From positions 124,001 to 188,000 of the forward strand of contig NZ_ATUD01000005.1 in NCBI RefSeq assembly GCF_000420025.1: a stretch of 64,000 nucleotides of DNA, read 5' to 3'. Positions 1 to 7,717 of this stretch are shown piece by piece. Made by a program: the position numbers and the translations under genes. The notes below the pieces were generated by a model. It was not told the origin of the DNA and did not search any database. It saw nothing but the letters and a program-made list of their open reading frames with translations. How positions within the stretch are numbered: position 1 is the stretch's first letter; each line of letters opens with the position of its first letter. This stretch comes from Patulibacter americanus DSM 16676. GTDB lineage: Bacteria; Actinomycetota; Thermoleophilia; Solirubrobacterales; Solirubrobacteraceae.

Positions 1-1
1 G

Positions 2-1012
2 CTCCGCCCCGGCGCGCTCCGCTCCGTCGATCCCGACGCGCGCGAGGTCGTCCTCGCGGACGGGCACCGCCTCGGCTACGAGACGCTCGTCGTTGCCGTC
101 GGCACGCGGACCGCGCAGGCCGTCCCCGGAGCGACGTCCTTCCGCCCCGGCGGCACCGGTGACACGGCGGACGTCGTCCGCGAGATCGAGGACGGCCGGG
201 CCTCCCGGGTGGCGTTCGTCGCTCCCGCGGGGGCGTGGGCGCTCCCGGCGTACGAGCTGGCCCTGCACACGGCGGGGCGCGTCCACGAGGCCGGCGTCCG
301 GACCCCGGGCGCCGTCTCCCTCGTCACGGCCGAGCCCGCGCCGCTCGCCGTCCTCCGCGGGGCCGCCAGCGACGCCGTCGCCCGCCGCCTCGAGGCCGCC
401 GGCGTGGTCGTGTACGCCGGCCGCGAGGTGACGACGTGGACCGACGGGACCCTGACGCTCGGACCCGACGCGACGACCGTGCCCGCCGACCGGGTCGTGG
501 CGCTGCCCGTCCCCACCGGCCCGGGGGTCGAGGGCCTGCCGATGCGCGCGGGCTTCGTGCGGGTCGACGAGCGGTTCGCCGTCCCGGGCGCCCCGGGCGT
601 CTTCGCCATCGGCGACGCCGCGGACTATCCGGTCAAGCAGGGCGGGCTCGCGACGCAGGAGGCCGACGTCGTCGCCTCGACGCTGGCCCGGCAAGCGGGG
701 GCCGACGTCCCGGAGCGGCCGTTCCGCGCTCGCGTCCGGGCGGTGCTGTGGACGGGCGCCGCGGCGTTGTACCTCTCCGCCGACCTCGACGACGGCGAGC
801 CGGTGGCGTCGGACGCCGCGGAGCGCGCCCCGTGGTGGCCGCCGGAGAAGGTCGCGGGGGCGCACCTGGCGCCGTTCCTGCTCGACGTGGACGAGGTCGG
901 GGTGGAGCGCGCCGTCGCCCGGGCCGACGAGCGGCGGGCCCACCCGGCGACCGGGGCGCTCCTGGCGACCCCCGATCGCGAGGGCATCCTCCCGCTCGAC
1001 CGCGAGGCCTGA
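2..1012 (+). CDS. FAD-dependent pyridine-nucleotide/quinone-type oxidoreductase, 5' truncated
   Basis: The frame is open from the left edge, so the N-terminus with the first FAD-binding Rossmann motif lies outside the window. What remains reads like the second half of an NDH-2, sulfide:quinone or ferredoxin-reductase type flavoprotein. The segment GYETLVVAVGT is the usual strand before the flavin-contacting loop, and VFAIGDAADYPVKQGGLATQ is the family's C-terminal GD motif, whose Asp binds the FAD ribityl chain. No redox CxxC is visible. The C-terminal 100 residues are a dimer/membrane-facing type domain. It converges on the next gene with only 8 bases between stops. The exact electron donor and acceptor cannot be told from sequence. 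Confidence 0.8.
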   Translation, partial: LRPGALRSVDPDAREVVLADGHRLGYETLVVAVGTRTAQAVPGATSFRPGGTGDTADVVREIEDGRASRVAFVAPAGAWALPAYELALHTAGRVHEAGVRTPGAVSLVTAEPAPLAVLRGAASDAVARRLEAAGVVVYAGREVTTWTDGTLTLGPDATTVPADRVVALPVPTGPGVEGLPMRAGFVRVDERFAVPGAPGVFAIGDAADYPVKQGGLATQEADVVASTLARQAGADVPERPFRARVRAVLWTGAAALYLSADLDDGEPVASDAAERAPWWPPEKVAGAHLAPFLLDVDEVGVERAVARADERRAHPATGALLATPDREGILPLDREA

Positions 1013-1020
1013 GCGGCGGG

Positions 1021-2271
1021 TCAGCGGAAGCGGACGGCCACCGGCAGCGACCGGGACCCGCTGCGCAGGCGGTAGGTCCCGCGCGGCATGGCCCGCACGA
1101 CGCGGATACGCCCGAGCGTCCCCCGGGCGTAGGTCCGTCCCCGGCGGGTGAGCCGTACCGTGGCGCCGGCGCGCCATCCGGGGGCGACGCACCGGATCCG
1201 CCGGGCGCCGCGTGCGCCGCGGACGGTGCAGCGCGCGCGGAGGGCCGTCGGGCCGGGGGACGCCGGGCGGGGCGCCGCGGCCGGGATCGGCGGGACCGGG
1301 CTGCCGGACGGCGGAACGGGCGCAATCCCCGGGGTGCTGCCCGCCGGCGTCTCGTCCGGCGTCCCCGGAATCCCGGCGGCCGGAAGCTCCGGGTCGACGG
1401 CGGGGGCCGGGTGGGTGCGCCGGTACTCGGCGTTCCAGGCGACGAGCCCGCCCGGGTCGTTCGTGATGATCCCGTCGATCCCCAGGTCCCGCATCGCCGC
1501 CCACTCGTTCGGGTCGTCGACGGTGAAGGGGACGGTGGCGATGCCGGCCGCGGACAGGGCCGCGATCGCGGCAGGGCGGCTCTTCAGGGCGTTCCAGCTC
1601 GGCAGGTAGGCGACGGCACCGACGGCCCGCACCGCGGCGACCGGGTCGGCGTCGACCGTGTTGCGCAGCAGCGCCAGGGCGATCTCGGGAGCGAGCTCGT
1701 GGGCGTCGCGCAGCCCCTGCTCCTCGAAGCTCTGGATGACCGTCCGTTCGGCCATCCCGCTCGCGCGAATCTCGGCCACCACCCGCGCCACCTGCTCGCG
1801 GGTGTGCGAGCCCTTGAGTTCGATCACGAGGTCGCTCGGCCCCCGGTGGACGGTGTCGAGGAGCGCCGTCAGCCGCGGGAGGCGCTCGCCGGCGTAGGCG
1901 GCGCCGAACCACGACCCCGCGTCGAGCCCGTCGAGCGTCGTGGAGGCCGTGCTGCGGACGAACCCGAACCCGTTGCTCGTGCGGCTCAGCGACGCGTCGT
2001 GCAGGACGAAGGGCACGCCGTCGGAGCTCGGCTGCGTGTCGCCCTCGACGAACTCCGCGCCCGCGCTCGTGGCCAGGTGGGCGGCCGCCAGGGTGTTCTC
2101 CGGTGCGAGCTTGGAGTAGCCGCGGTGCGCCACCACGGCGGGCGTCGCCCACGGGGCGTCGGGGCGCACGAGCTGCGGGGCGCCCGACGCGGCGACGGGG
2201 GCCGCGGCGCAGATCGCCCCGGCCAAGATCCAAGGTGCGAGGACGTGACGTGGGCGGCGGCGGGCAGGCAC
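1021..2271 (-). CDS. Secreted glycerophosphodiester phosphodiesterase
   Basis: The 416-residue protein has an Arg-rich start and hydrophobic stretch (residues 1-30) ending in AAPVAASGA, a Sec-type signal peptide. A GDPD domain follows: HRGYSKLAPENT at 49-60 supplies the catalytic His and the metal Glu, E76/D78 lie in EFVEGDTQ, and H91 is the second catalytic His in PFVLHD. The family hydrolyses glycerophosphodiesters to glycerol-3-phosphate plus alcohol, here outside the cell. After about residue 290 a Pro-rich linker leads to an Arg-rich domain of about 55 residues (RCTVRG...AVRFR) with two cysteines, similar in style to the tails of other secreted proteins in this window. It is possibly a wall-attachment module. 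Confidence 0.88.
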   Translation of the reverse strand: MPARRRPRHVLAPWILAGAICAAAPVAASGAPQLVRPDAPWATPAVVAHRGYSKLAPENTLAAAHLATSAGAEFVEGDTQPSSDGVPFVLHDASLSRTSNGFGFVRSTASTTLDGLDAGSWFGAAYAGERLPRLTALLDTVHRGPSDLVIELKGSHTREQVARVVAEIRASGMAERTVIQSFEEQGLRDAHELAPEIALALLRNTVDADPVAAVRAVGAVAYLPSWNALKSRPAAIAALSAAGIATVPFTVDDPNEWAAMRDLGIDGIITNDPGGLVAWNAEYRRTHPAPAVDPELPAAGIPGTPDETPAGSTPGIAPVPPSGSPVPPIPAAAPRPASPGPTALRARCTVRGARGARRIRCVAPGWRAGATVRLTRRGRTYARGTLGRIRVVRAMPRGTYRLRSGSRSLPVAVRFR

Positions 2272-2350
2272 TACCCGAGGGTAGGTCGCGCCGTCCTCCC
2301 CGCGGTGACCTGCGGGTGAACGGCGCCGTCGGGGAGCGTCCCGCCGGAAC

Positions 2351-2376
2351 GAGAAACGCCCAGCGAAGGCTGGGCG
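2351..2376 (-). terminator. Intrinsic terminator after tRNA-Asn
   Basis: A perfect 8-bp stem (CGCCCAGC / GCTGGGCG, positions 2357-2364 and 2369-2376, 4-base loop) is followed on the minus strand by TTTCTCGTTCC. It lies 11 bases beyond the 3' end of the tRNA. Confidence 0.75.
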
Positions 2377-2387
2377 CGGCGTTCAGG

Positions 2388-2459
2388 CTCCGGGGGTGGG
2401 ACTCGAACCCACAACCCTTCGATTAACAGTCGAATGCTCTGCCATTGAGCTACCCCGGA
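2388..2459 (-). tRNA. tRNA-Asn (GTT)
   Basis: On the minus strand the acceptor stem TCCGGGG pairs with CCCCGGA. The anticodon arm is TTCGA-CTGTTAA-TCGAA, giving anticodon GUU, and the T arm is GTGGG-TTCGAGT-CCCAC. The discriminator is G, and CCA is only partly encoded. Length is 72 nt with a short D loop. Confidence 0.96.
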
Positions 2460-2532
2460 ACGCTCGGGGGATCGTACGCGATCGGACGAGAACGCGGCGG
2501 CTCGCCGTCCAGAACGCTCGGCGAAGGTCCGA

Positions 2533-3744
2533 TCAAGTTCCGCCCGCCGCGAACGACTCGACGAGCGGCGCGCCGCGGTCGCAGCCGTCGCCCGCGGCCA
2601 CCCAGGCGGCGATCTCGCCCGCGCGGGCCGCGTAGGACGGGTCGGAGATGGCGGTCAGGACGGCGGCCCGCAGCGCCCGGGAGCCGGCGAGGCGACGGGG
2701 GAGGCGCAGGCCGGCACCCGACCAGGCCAGGCGGGCGGCGTTCTCGTACATGTCGCCGGCGGCGGGGATGGCGACGACCGGCTTGCCGGCCGACAGCGCG
2801 CGCAGCAGCGTGCCGTGCCCGGCGTGGCAGACCACGACGTCGGCCAGCGGCATGACCTGGGAGTACGACATCCACGGCACCAGGAGCGCGTTGTCCGGGA
2901 CCTCGACCGGGCGCAGGCGCGCCGCGGCCGCCTCGCTCGTGCGGTTCTGGGCGGCGAGGACCCGGACGGGGGCGTCGGCGAGGCCCTCGAGCGTGGCCCG
3001 CAGCAGGAGCCCGGTCGGGTCCTGCGAGGTGGAGGGGGCGACCACGACGAGCGGTGCATCGCCGGGCGGCAGCTCGACGGGCTCGGCGGGCGGCTCCCAC
3101 ACGAAGGGGCCGACCGTGTGGGCCCCCCGCAGCGCGGCACGGCGCGGGTAGGCGAGCTGCGGGACCGAGCCGATGAGCGCCAGGTCCTCGGAGATGCCCC
3201 CGTGGAACCGGCTGACGGGCGGGAGTCCGACGTCGTCCCGGACCTCGTTGAGCTCGGTCCGGCCGAGCTCGAGCGAGCGGTCGACGAGTTCGCCGACCTT
3301 CCGCCACAGCTCGCGGCCCAGCCGCGTCCGGGCCGGCCGGGCGCCGGAGGAGAACGGCGGCCAGCCGTGCTCCGTGCGCGGGTCGACGTGGGGGACGAGG
3401 GTGGCGACCGGCACGCCGCGGAGCTCGCCGGCGAGCCCTGGGCCGAGCGTCAGGATGTCGTGGACGACCGCGTCGGGACGGACCTCGTCGACCAGGGGCA
3501 GGGTGTCCGTCGTCGCCCGCCGGACCGCCTCGTAGGGGGTCAGCGGCTCCTGCCCGAGCTGCGGGAACGTCGGGTACTCCGGCGAGGCGGCGAAGCGCAT
3601 CCCGCCGGCCTCGACGTCGTCCTGCCAGCGGATCCAGCTCTGGACCCACACGTCGTGGCCTCGGGCGGCGAGACGCCGCCCGAGAGCCATGATGGGAAAC
3701 GCGTGCCCTGGGTCGCCGAAGGCCCCGAGGAGGAACCGGCTCAC
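2533..3744 (-). CDS. UDP-glycosyltransferase-like protein (GT1/MGT family)
   Basis: 403 residues with the two-lobed GT-B layout of macrolide/sterol-type glycosyltransferases. The N-terminus SRFLLGAFGDPGHAFP has the Gly-His acceptor-site motif (H14), and the C-terminal lobe contains VVVCHAGHGTLLRALSAGKP, the nucleotide-sugar binding signature. Family members transfer a sugar from an NDP donor to a small hydrophobic acceptor; the acceptor here is unknown. It starts with GTG and overlaps the stop of the upstream LLM oxidoreductase by four bases (GTGA), so the two are translationally coupled and may modify one compound. It lies upstream of tRNA-Asn with 73 bases between. Confidence 0.85.
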   Translation of the reverse strand: MSRFLLGAFGDPGHAFPIMALGRRLAARGHDVWVQSWIRWQDDVEAGGMRFAASPEYPTFPQLGQEPLTPYEAVRRATTDTLPLVDEVRPDAVVHDILTLGPGLAGELRGVPVATLVPHVDPRTEHGWPPFSSGARPARTRLGRELWRKVGELVDRSLELGRTELNEVRDDVGLPPVSRFHGGISEDLALIGSVPQLAYPRRAALRGAHTVGPFVWEPPAEPVELPPGDAPLVVVAPSTSQDPTGLLLRATLEGLADAPVRVLAAQNRTSEAAAARLRPVEVPDNALLVPWMSYSQVMPLADVVVCHAGHGTLLRALSAGKPVVAIPAAGDMYENAARLAWSGAGLRLPRRLAGSRALRAAVLTAISDPSYAARAGEIAAWVAAGDGCDRGAPLVESFAAGGT

Positions 3745-4784
3745 ACCGCCTCGGCGGCGGCCGCGAGCTCACGCAGCTGGGCGATGCGCCCATCGCGCGT
3801 CGTCGTCGCCGGCGTGACGATGAGCGTGTCGACGCCCGCCGCCTCGAACGCCCGCAGCCGCTCCGTCACGTGCTCGCGCGTGCCGACGAGGTTGATGGCG
3901 TCCAGGAGCTCGTGCGGGATCGCGGCCATCGCCTCGGCCCGCTTGCCCTCGAGGAAGAGGTCCTGGACCTCCTTCGCGGCGTCCTCGAACCCGTAGCGGC
4001 TGACGGCCGCGTTGTAGAAGTTCTTCTCGCGCGAGCCCATGCCGCCGACGTAGAGCGCCGCGACGCCGCGCATCATGCTCTCGGCGGCCTGCCCCGGGTC
4101 CTCGCCGATGTGGAAGTTCGTGCTCGGGCACACCTTCACGTCGGAGCGCTGGCGGCCGGAGGTCTCGATGCCCTCCCACAGGGAGCCGAGCGCGACGTCG
4201 GCGTGCTCGGGGGAGAACATCATGGGCAGCAGGCCGTCGCCGATCTCGCCGACGAGCCGGGTGTTGTTCGGGCCGATCGCCGCGATGTAGATCGGGATGG
4301 ACTCCTGGACCGGGGCGATCGTGAGCTTGAGCGCCTTGCCGGGGCCGTCGGGCAGCGGCAGCTCGATGGTCTCGCCGTGGAACTCGAGGCGCTCGCGGGC
4401 GAGCGCCTTGCGCACGACGGCCACGTACTCGCGGGTGCGCTTGAGCTGCTTGCCGAAGCGCTGGCCGTGCCAGCCCTCGGCCACCTGGGGGCCGGACGAG
4501 CCGATGCCGAGGATGAAGCGGCCGTCGGAGAGGTTGTCCAGCGTCGCCGCGGTCATCGCTGTCATCGCGGCCGAGCGGGCCGGCATCTGCATGATCGCCG
4601 AGCCCAGCTTGATCGTCGACGTCTGCCCCGCGAGCCAGCCCAGGATCGTGACGGCGTCCGAGCCGTACGCCTCGGCGGCGAACACGGAGTCGTAGCCGAG
4701 CCGCTCGGCCTCCTGGACGATGTCGAGCTGGTCCTGGCGCGTCAGGCCGAGGCCCCAGTAGCCGAGTTGGATGCCGAGCTTCAT
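3741..4784 (-). CDS. LLM-class (probably F420-dependent) oxidoreductase
   Basis: 347 residues of a luciferase-like (beta/alpha)8 barrel. KLGIQLGYWG at the start, the EAERLGYDSVFAAEAYGSDA helix-strand segment, and the FILGIGSSGPQVAEGWHGQRF region are all typical of actinobacterial F420-linked LLM enzymes. These move hydride between F420H2 and varied substrates; none can be named here. The first start in the frame is a TTG at 4790, but the minus strand shows GGGAG followed by 7 bases and then ATG at 4784, which I use. It is the first gene of a two-gene unit with the glycosyltransferase at 2533. It is divergent from the gene at 4909. Confidence 0.85.
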   Translation of the reverse strand: MKLGIQLGYWGLGLTRQDQLDIVQEAERLGYDSVFAAEAYGSDAVTILGWLAGQTSTIKLGSAIMQMPARSAAMTAMTAATLDNLSDGRFILGIGSSGPQVAEGWHGQRFGKQLKRTREYVAVVRKALARERLEFHGETIELPLPDGPGKALKLTIAPVQESIPIYIAAIGPNNTRLVGEIGDGLLPMMFSPEHADVALGSLWEGIETSGRQRSDVKVCPSTNFHIGEDPGQAAESMMRGVAALYVGGMGSREKNFYNAAVSRYGFEDAAKEVQDLFLEGKRAEAMAAIPHELLDAINLVGTREHVTERLRAFEAAGVDTLIVTPATTTRDGRIAQLRELAAAAEAV

Positions 4785-4908
4785 CTGCAATCTCCCGTTC
4801 AGCGGGGCGTCCGCCGTTGCGTTCTCCGGCGCCCGTTCCTACGGTGGGTCGGCCGCCGTGGCGCACTCTATTCCAGGGCGCCCGTTCCGCCGACCTCAGG
4901 AACGCACC

Positions 4909-5544
4909 GTGTCTCGCAAGACCGTCATCCAGGATCTCCGCCGCACCATCGACTGCCTGCCGCTCGCGACGCGCGTCGCGATGCTGGAGGGCGTGCGCGA
5001 GGAGACGATCATCGTCGGCGCGTACACCGACGGCACGGGCGGCGTCTGCCCGATGCTCGCCGCGCACCGTCACGGCGGGCGCACGAGCTTCCTGCAGTTC
5101 GCGCGCACGTGGGACGCGTTCGCGAAGGCCCCGGCCCGGGGCTCGCGGCCCGCGAAGGAGCGGGAGCTGCGGATCCTGGAGCGCCACCTCGAGGCGAGCA
5201 TCGCCGCGAGCGAGGGCGAGGTGACGGGGGGTGAGCTGGCCGAGGCCATCGCCGAGCACCGGACGCTCGTCGCCCGGTCCCGCGCCGCCCAGCCGACGCC
5301 GGAGCCCGGAGAGTCGCGCCGCCGGACGGCCAAGCCGAACCGGGGCGCGCCCCGTCTGCCGGGCTGGATACGGCCCATCGGCTCCGTGGCGGAGTACGAG
5401 GCCGTGCTCGAGCAGGTGGACCGCCAGCGCATCCGCCTGGGGCTCGTCGGCGACACCGCGGGCCCGGCGCCGCGCGATGCCGCCGAGTCGCGGCAGGCGC
5501 GTGAGGACCACGGGGTCAGCACGCCCGAACCGGCGCGTCGCTGA
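4909..5544 (+). CDS. Conserved-looking hypothetical protein
   Basis: I do not recognise the 211-residue product. The GTG start at 4909 is chosen because AGGA lies 7 bases upstream and sequence before it has poor codon use. A TACGGT hexamer at 4840-4845 could be the -10. Residues 1-90 are well ordered (VSRKTVIQDLRRTIDCLP, then EETIIVGAYTDGTGGVCPMLAAHRHGG) and look like a small globular domain with a conserved Gly/Thr loop. A helical middle and a charged, disordered tail follow. No signal peptide or membrane segment is seen. Its last 29 bases overlap the convergent gene at 5516. Confidence 0.65.
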   Translation: MSRKTVIQDLRRTIDCLPLATRVAMLEGVREETIIVGAYTDGTGGVCPMLAAHRHGGRTSFLQFARTWDAFAKAPARGSRPAKERELRILERHLEASIAASEGEVTGGELAEAIAEHRTLVARSRAAQPTPEPGESRRRTAKPNRGAPRLPGWIRPIGSVAEYEAVLEQVDRQRIRLGLVGDTAGPAPRDAAESRQAREDHGVSTPEPARR

Positions 5545-5794
5545 GCAGCGCCGCAGCGCACACCGCGGCCCTCGTCGGCAGCACGAACGCGTCGCGCCGG
5601 TGCACCAGGCCGTCCGCGGCGAGGTCGCGGACCGCGCGGCCACACGGCTCGTCGTGCTCGGCGACCGCCCGCGCGAGCTCGCCCTCGGTCAGCCACGCCG
5701 GATAGAGGCGGAGCAGGTGCTCGAGGAGGGCGGCCCGCAGGCGGCGGTCGGCGTCGGCGGGATCGGGACGGTGGTGGAGCGAGGCAGCGGACAT
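5516..5794 (-). CDS. Small winged-helix-like protein under a LexA-type box
   Basis: 92 residues from the ATG at 5794. The helical segment RLRAALLEHLLRLYPAWLTE followed by GELARAVAEHDEP and AVRDLAADGLVHRRDAFVLP has the helix-turn-helix plus wing pattern of small MarR/ArsR-like or restriction-linked winged helices. It could also be read as a non-DNA-binding wHTH domain. The frame extends upstream to 5965 but codon use deteriorates there. A perfect CGAAC-ATAC-GTTCG palindrome lies 28 bases upstream of the start, suggesting SOS control. The 3' end overlaps the convergent gene by 29 bases. Function is unknown. Confidence 0.6.
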   Translation of the reverse strand: MSAASLHHRPDPADADRRLRAALLEHLLRLYPAWLTEGELARAVAEHDEPCGRAVRDLAADGLVHRRDAFVLPTRAAVCAAALLSDAPVRAC

Positions 5795-5822
5795 GGCTCG
5801 AAGGGAACGCGGGACAGGGTGA

Positions 5823-5836
5823 CGAACATACGTTCG
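5823..5836 (-). promoter_or_regulatory. LexA/SOS-box-like palindrome
   Basis: CGAACATACGTTCG is an exact match to the CGAAC-N4-GTTCG operator of actinobacterial and Bacillus LexA. It sits 28 bases upstream of the ATG of the small winged-helix gene (start 5794), the only gene reading away from it nearby. Confidence 0.65.
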
Positions 5837-5881
5837 CCCTCGGTCGGCCAGCGCCCCACGGGCCGCGTTCGACGCAGGTCC

Positions 5882-5941
5882 GGCACGGATCGCGGAGATC
5901 TGGCACGAACCGCGGAGGCCCGGCAAGAACGGTCCCGCTCT
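5882..5941. repeat. Three tandem 20-bp units (third degenerate)
   Basis: Units begin GGCACGGATCGCGGAG (5882), GGCACGAACCGCGGAG (5902) and GGCAAGAACGG (5922), exactly 20 bp apart, which is two helical turns. They lie in the non-coding stretch between the LexA-like box and the XRE gene. They could be a multi-site operator. Confidence 0.45.
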
Positions 5942-6007
5942 GTGCGCGGCGCGGCGCATGCCCACGGCGCGCGTCGGTCCCCCCGCTCGCGCCTCGGCGC
6001 GGACGCG

Positions 6008-6265
6008 CTAGAGCCCGGCGAGCATCTCGGAGAGGGGGCTGTCCAGTCCGCGGGCGAGCTTCACGAGGTTTTTGAACGACGGGTTGCGCTCACCGCGCTC
6101 GACCTGGCCCACGTAGGTCCAGTGGATGCCGGCGTCGGCGGCCACCCGCTCCTGCGTCTTGCCGGCGGCTGCACGGAGCTCCCGGACGCGGGCGCCCAGG
6201 GCGACGAGCTCGGGGTCTTTGGGTGGCCGGGCGTTCTCGCCGGTCGAGGTCGGGCTGTCGGGCAT
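6008..6265 (-). CDS. XRE-family helix-turn-helix regulator
   Basis: 85 residues from ATG 6265. Residues 23-80 form a Cro/C1-type five-helix HTH: LGARVRELRAAAGKTQERVA, then ADAGIHWTYVGQVERGERNP, then SFKNLVKLARGL. The second helix and recognition helix are complete. There is no effector domain, so it resembles small autoregulatory repressors. The start is reached from a likely TACGCT -10 on the minus strand (6314-6319), inside the direct-repeat array shared with the divergent gene at 6362. It probably controls both promoters. No toxin partner is evident on either side. Confidence 0.85.
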   Translation of the reverse strand: MPDSPTSTGENARPPKDPELVALGARVRELRAAAGKTQERVAADAGIHWTYVGQVERGERNPSFKNLVKLARGLDSPLSEMLAGL

Positions 6266-6313
6266 CCGTCGCGCCCATCTGCCCACGCCACAGACGATGC
6301 ATCCAGAGGCGAA

Positions 6314-6352
6314 GCGTATAGCGCGCTTGCGTCTAGCGACGATTCGTATAGT
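6314..6352. promoter_or_regulatory. Divergent promoter region with 15-bp-period direct repeats
   Basis: CGTATAG at 6315, CGTCTAG at 6330 and CGTATAG at 6345 are spaced exactly 15 bp. The third copy contains TATAGT (6347-6352), a good -10 for the + gene starting at 6362. The first overlaps TACGCT on the minus strand, a -10 for the XRE gene. This is the likely operator array of the XRE protein. Confidence 0.55.
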
Positions 6353-6361
6353 CTGCGTACG

Positions 6362-7693
6362 GTGTGTGGAGGAGGCCAGTCGCCATGGGCGGCACCGGAT
6401 ACGCAAAGCGTGTTCCGCCGGGCGGACGGCTCGTCGCCTCGCGCGCCCGAGGCCCCGGGCGATCCGTTGGGGGCGGCGGTGCGGCGAGCGGAGGACGCGG
6501 TGGCGGTCGCCCGGTTGCGCGTGGCCGAGCACGGGCGCCGCACCACGCAGGAGGCCCGCGCCGCAGCCGGGCGCCTGGAGGCGGCTGCTCGCGTGCGAGC
6601 GCTGGACCAGGCCGCGACGCTCGCTCGCGATCTGCGGTCTGTGGTGCAGGCAGCAATGGGAATTCGGGGTGGGGGCGTCGTCGTGCCGGTCGGCACGGTC
6701 TGCGTCCGGAGGCACGCGGAGCCCACCGCGGCGGTGTTCGTGCCCCTGCTCGTGTCGACGGGGTGCGGGGGCGGCGCCCGGATCGTCGCCGGTGAGGACG
6801 CGATGCCGACCGTGGTCACGCTCGCTGCCGCAATCGCCGCACCGGCCTCGGCGGACCCGCTCGTCGTCGTCAACCCGAGGCGCCGGGTCCTGCCCGCCGC
6901 CCTCCGTGCGCTGCCCGGCCTGTGCGAGGTGCGCGACGGGCGCGGTCTGCTCGGCGCGGCGGGGCGACTGCCCGCGGGACGGGGGCGGTTGGTCGTCCTC
7001 GACCACCCGCACGACCTCGGGCTCGCTGGTCGCCGGCTCGTCCAAGGGGCCGGTGTCGATTCCCGGTTCCGCGCGCTGCTCGTTCACCATGCGGCAGACG
7101 CACCCGACGTGGACCTCGAGCACCGGCGCCTGCGCGTCACCCGCGACGCGGTACCTCAGCCGACGGCCGGCTGCGAGCTGTGGCCGGCCCGCGGCGGCTG
7201 GCGGTGGTCGGCTCACCCGCGACTCCGCGTGGTGCTGCCCGACGGCCCGGCTGAGAGAGGGAGTGGTCCCCAGCCGGAACCGCCCGGGGCGTCATGGGAG
7301 AGGGCCCCGGCAACAGGCCGAGCGTCGGCCGAGGAGCCGGACCTGGCCGAGTACGAGCGTCTGCTGGAGTGCTTGGCGGAGGTTGCGGTCGAGCTTGATG
7401 CGACCTTCGCGACCGCGCGACGCAACGAGCGCGACGCACTCGATCGGGCGGCCGCGATGCGGCGCAGGATGCTCGACGCCATCGACGTCGAGGCACGCGC
7501 GATCGACCTCCTCCTGCGGCGGGTCGGAGGTGCCCGGTCGCCACCCGCTGGCGGCTTCGGCGACCCGGGAATGCCGTGTACAGCGGCTCCGCGGCGGAAT
7601 CCCACGGCGGCGACGGATCTGACGCCGCTCCGCGCGGCGAGGGCGGCGCTGGCCCGTGCCATCGATACGGCCATGCACACACGAGGGGACTGA
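6362..7693 (+). CDS. Hypothetical protein, divergent from XRE regulator
   Basis: 443 residues if the leaderless GTG at 6362 (9 bases after TATAGT) is right; GTG 6410 or 6479 are alternatives. Codon third positions are strongly G/C throughout, so this frame rather than the overlapping long frames is real. I recognise no family. The N-terminal 90 residues are helical with heptad-like Ala/Arg/Glu (VARLRVAEHGRRTTQEARAA). The middle alternates hydrophobic strands (GGGVVVPVGTVCVRRHA, DPLVVVNPRRRVLP, RGRLVVLDHPHDLG), suggesting an alpha/beta or NTPase-like core without a clear P-loop. A second helical segment lies near the end. No signal peptide or membrane helix is present. Regulation with the XRE gene is inferred from the shared operator region. 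Confidence 0.6.
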   Translation: MCGGGQSPWAAPDTQSVFRRADGSSPRAPEAPGDPLGAAVRRAEDAVAVARLRVAEHGRRTTQEARAAAGRLEAAARVRALDQAATLARDLRSVVQAAMGIRGGGVVVPVGTVCVRRHAEPTAAVFVPLLVSTGCGGGARIVAGEDAMPTVVTLAAAIAAPASADPLVVVNPRRRVLPAALRALPGLCEVRDGRGLLGAAGRLPAGRGRLVVLDHPHDLGLAGRRLVQGAGVDSRFRALLVHHAADAPDVDLEHRRLRVTRDAVPQPTAGCELWPARGGWRWSAHPRLRVVLPDGPAERGSGPQPEPPGASWERAPATGRASAEEPDLAEYERLLECLAEVAVELDATFATARRNERDALDRAAAMRRRMLDAIDVEARAIDLLLRRVGGARSPPAGGFGDPGMPCTAAPRRNPTAATDLTPLRAARAALARAIDTAMHTRGD

Positions 7694-7717
7694 TCGACGT
7701 GCGATTCTCCCGGGCAC

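Noticed and set aside
235..2319. A 694-residue frame on the + strand across the FAD enzyme and the GDPD gene
   Set aside because: Arg/Gly/Pro-rich translation with no domain pattern; it is a frame-shifted and antisense shadow of two well-supported genes.
4785..4790. TTG 4790 as start of the LLM oxidoreductase
   Set aside because: It lies only one base after GGGAG; ATG 4784 has the proper 7-base spacing.
6364..6795. A + frame starting ATG 6385 after GGAGGAGG
   Set aside because: Despite the good ribosome site, the translation is Gly/Arg low-complexity and codon third positions favour the overlapping frame of the gene at 6362.
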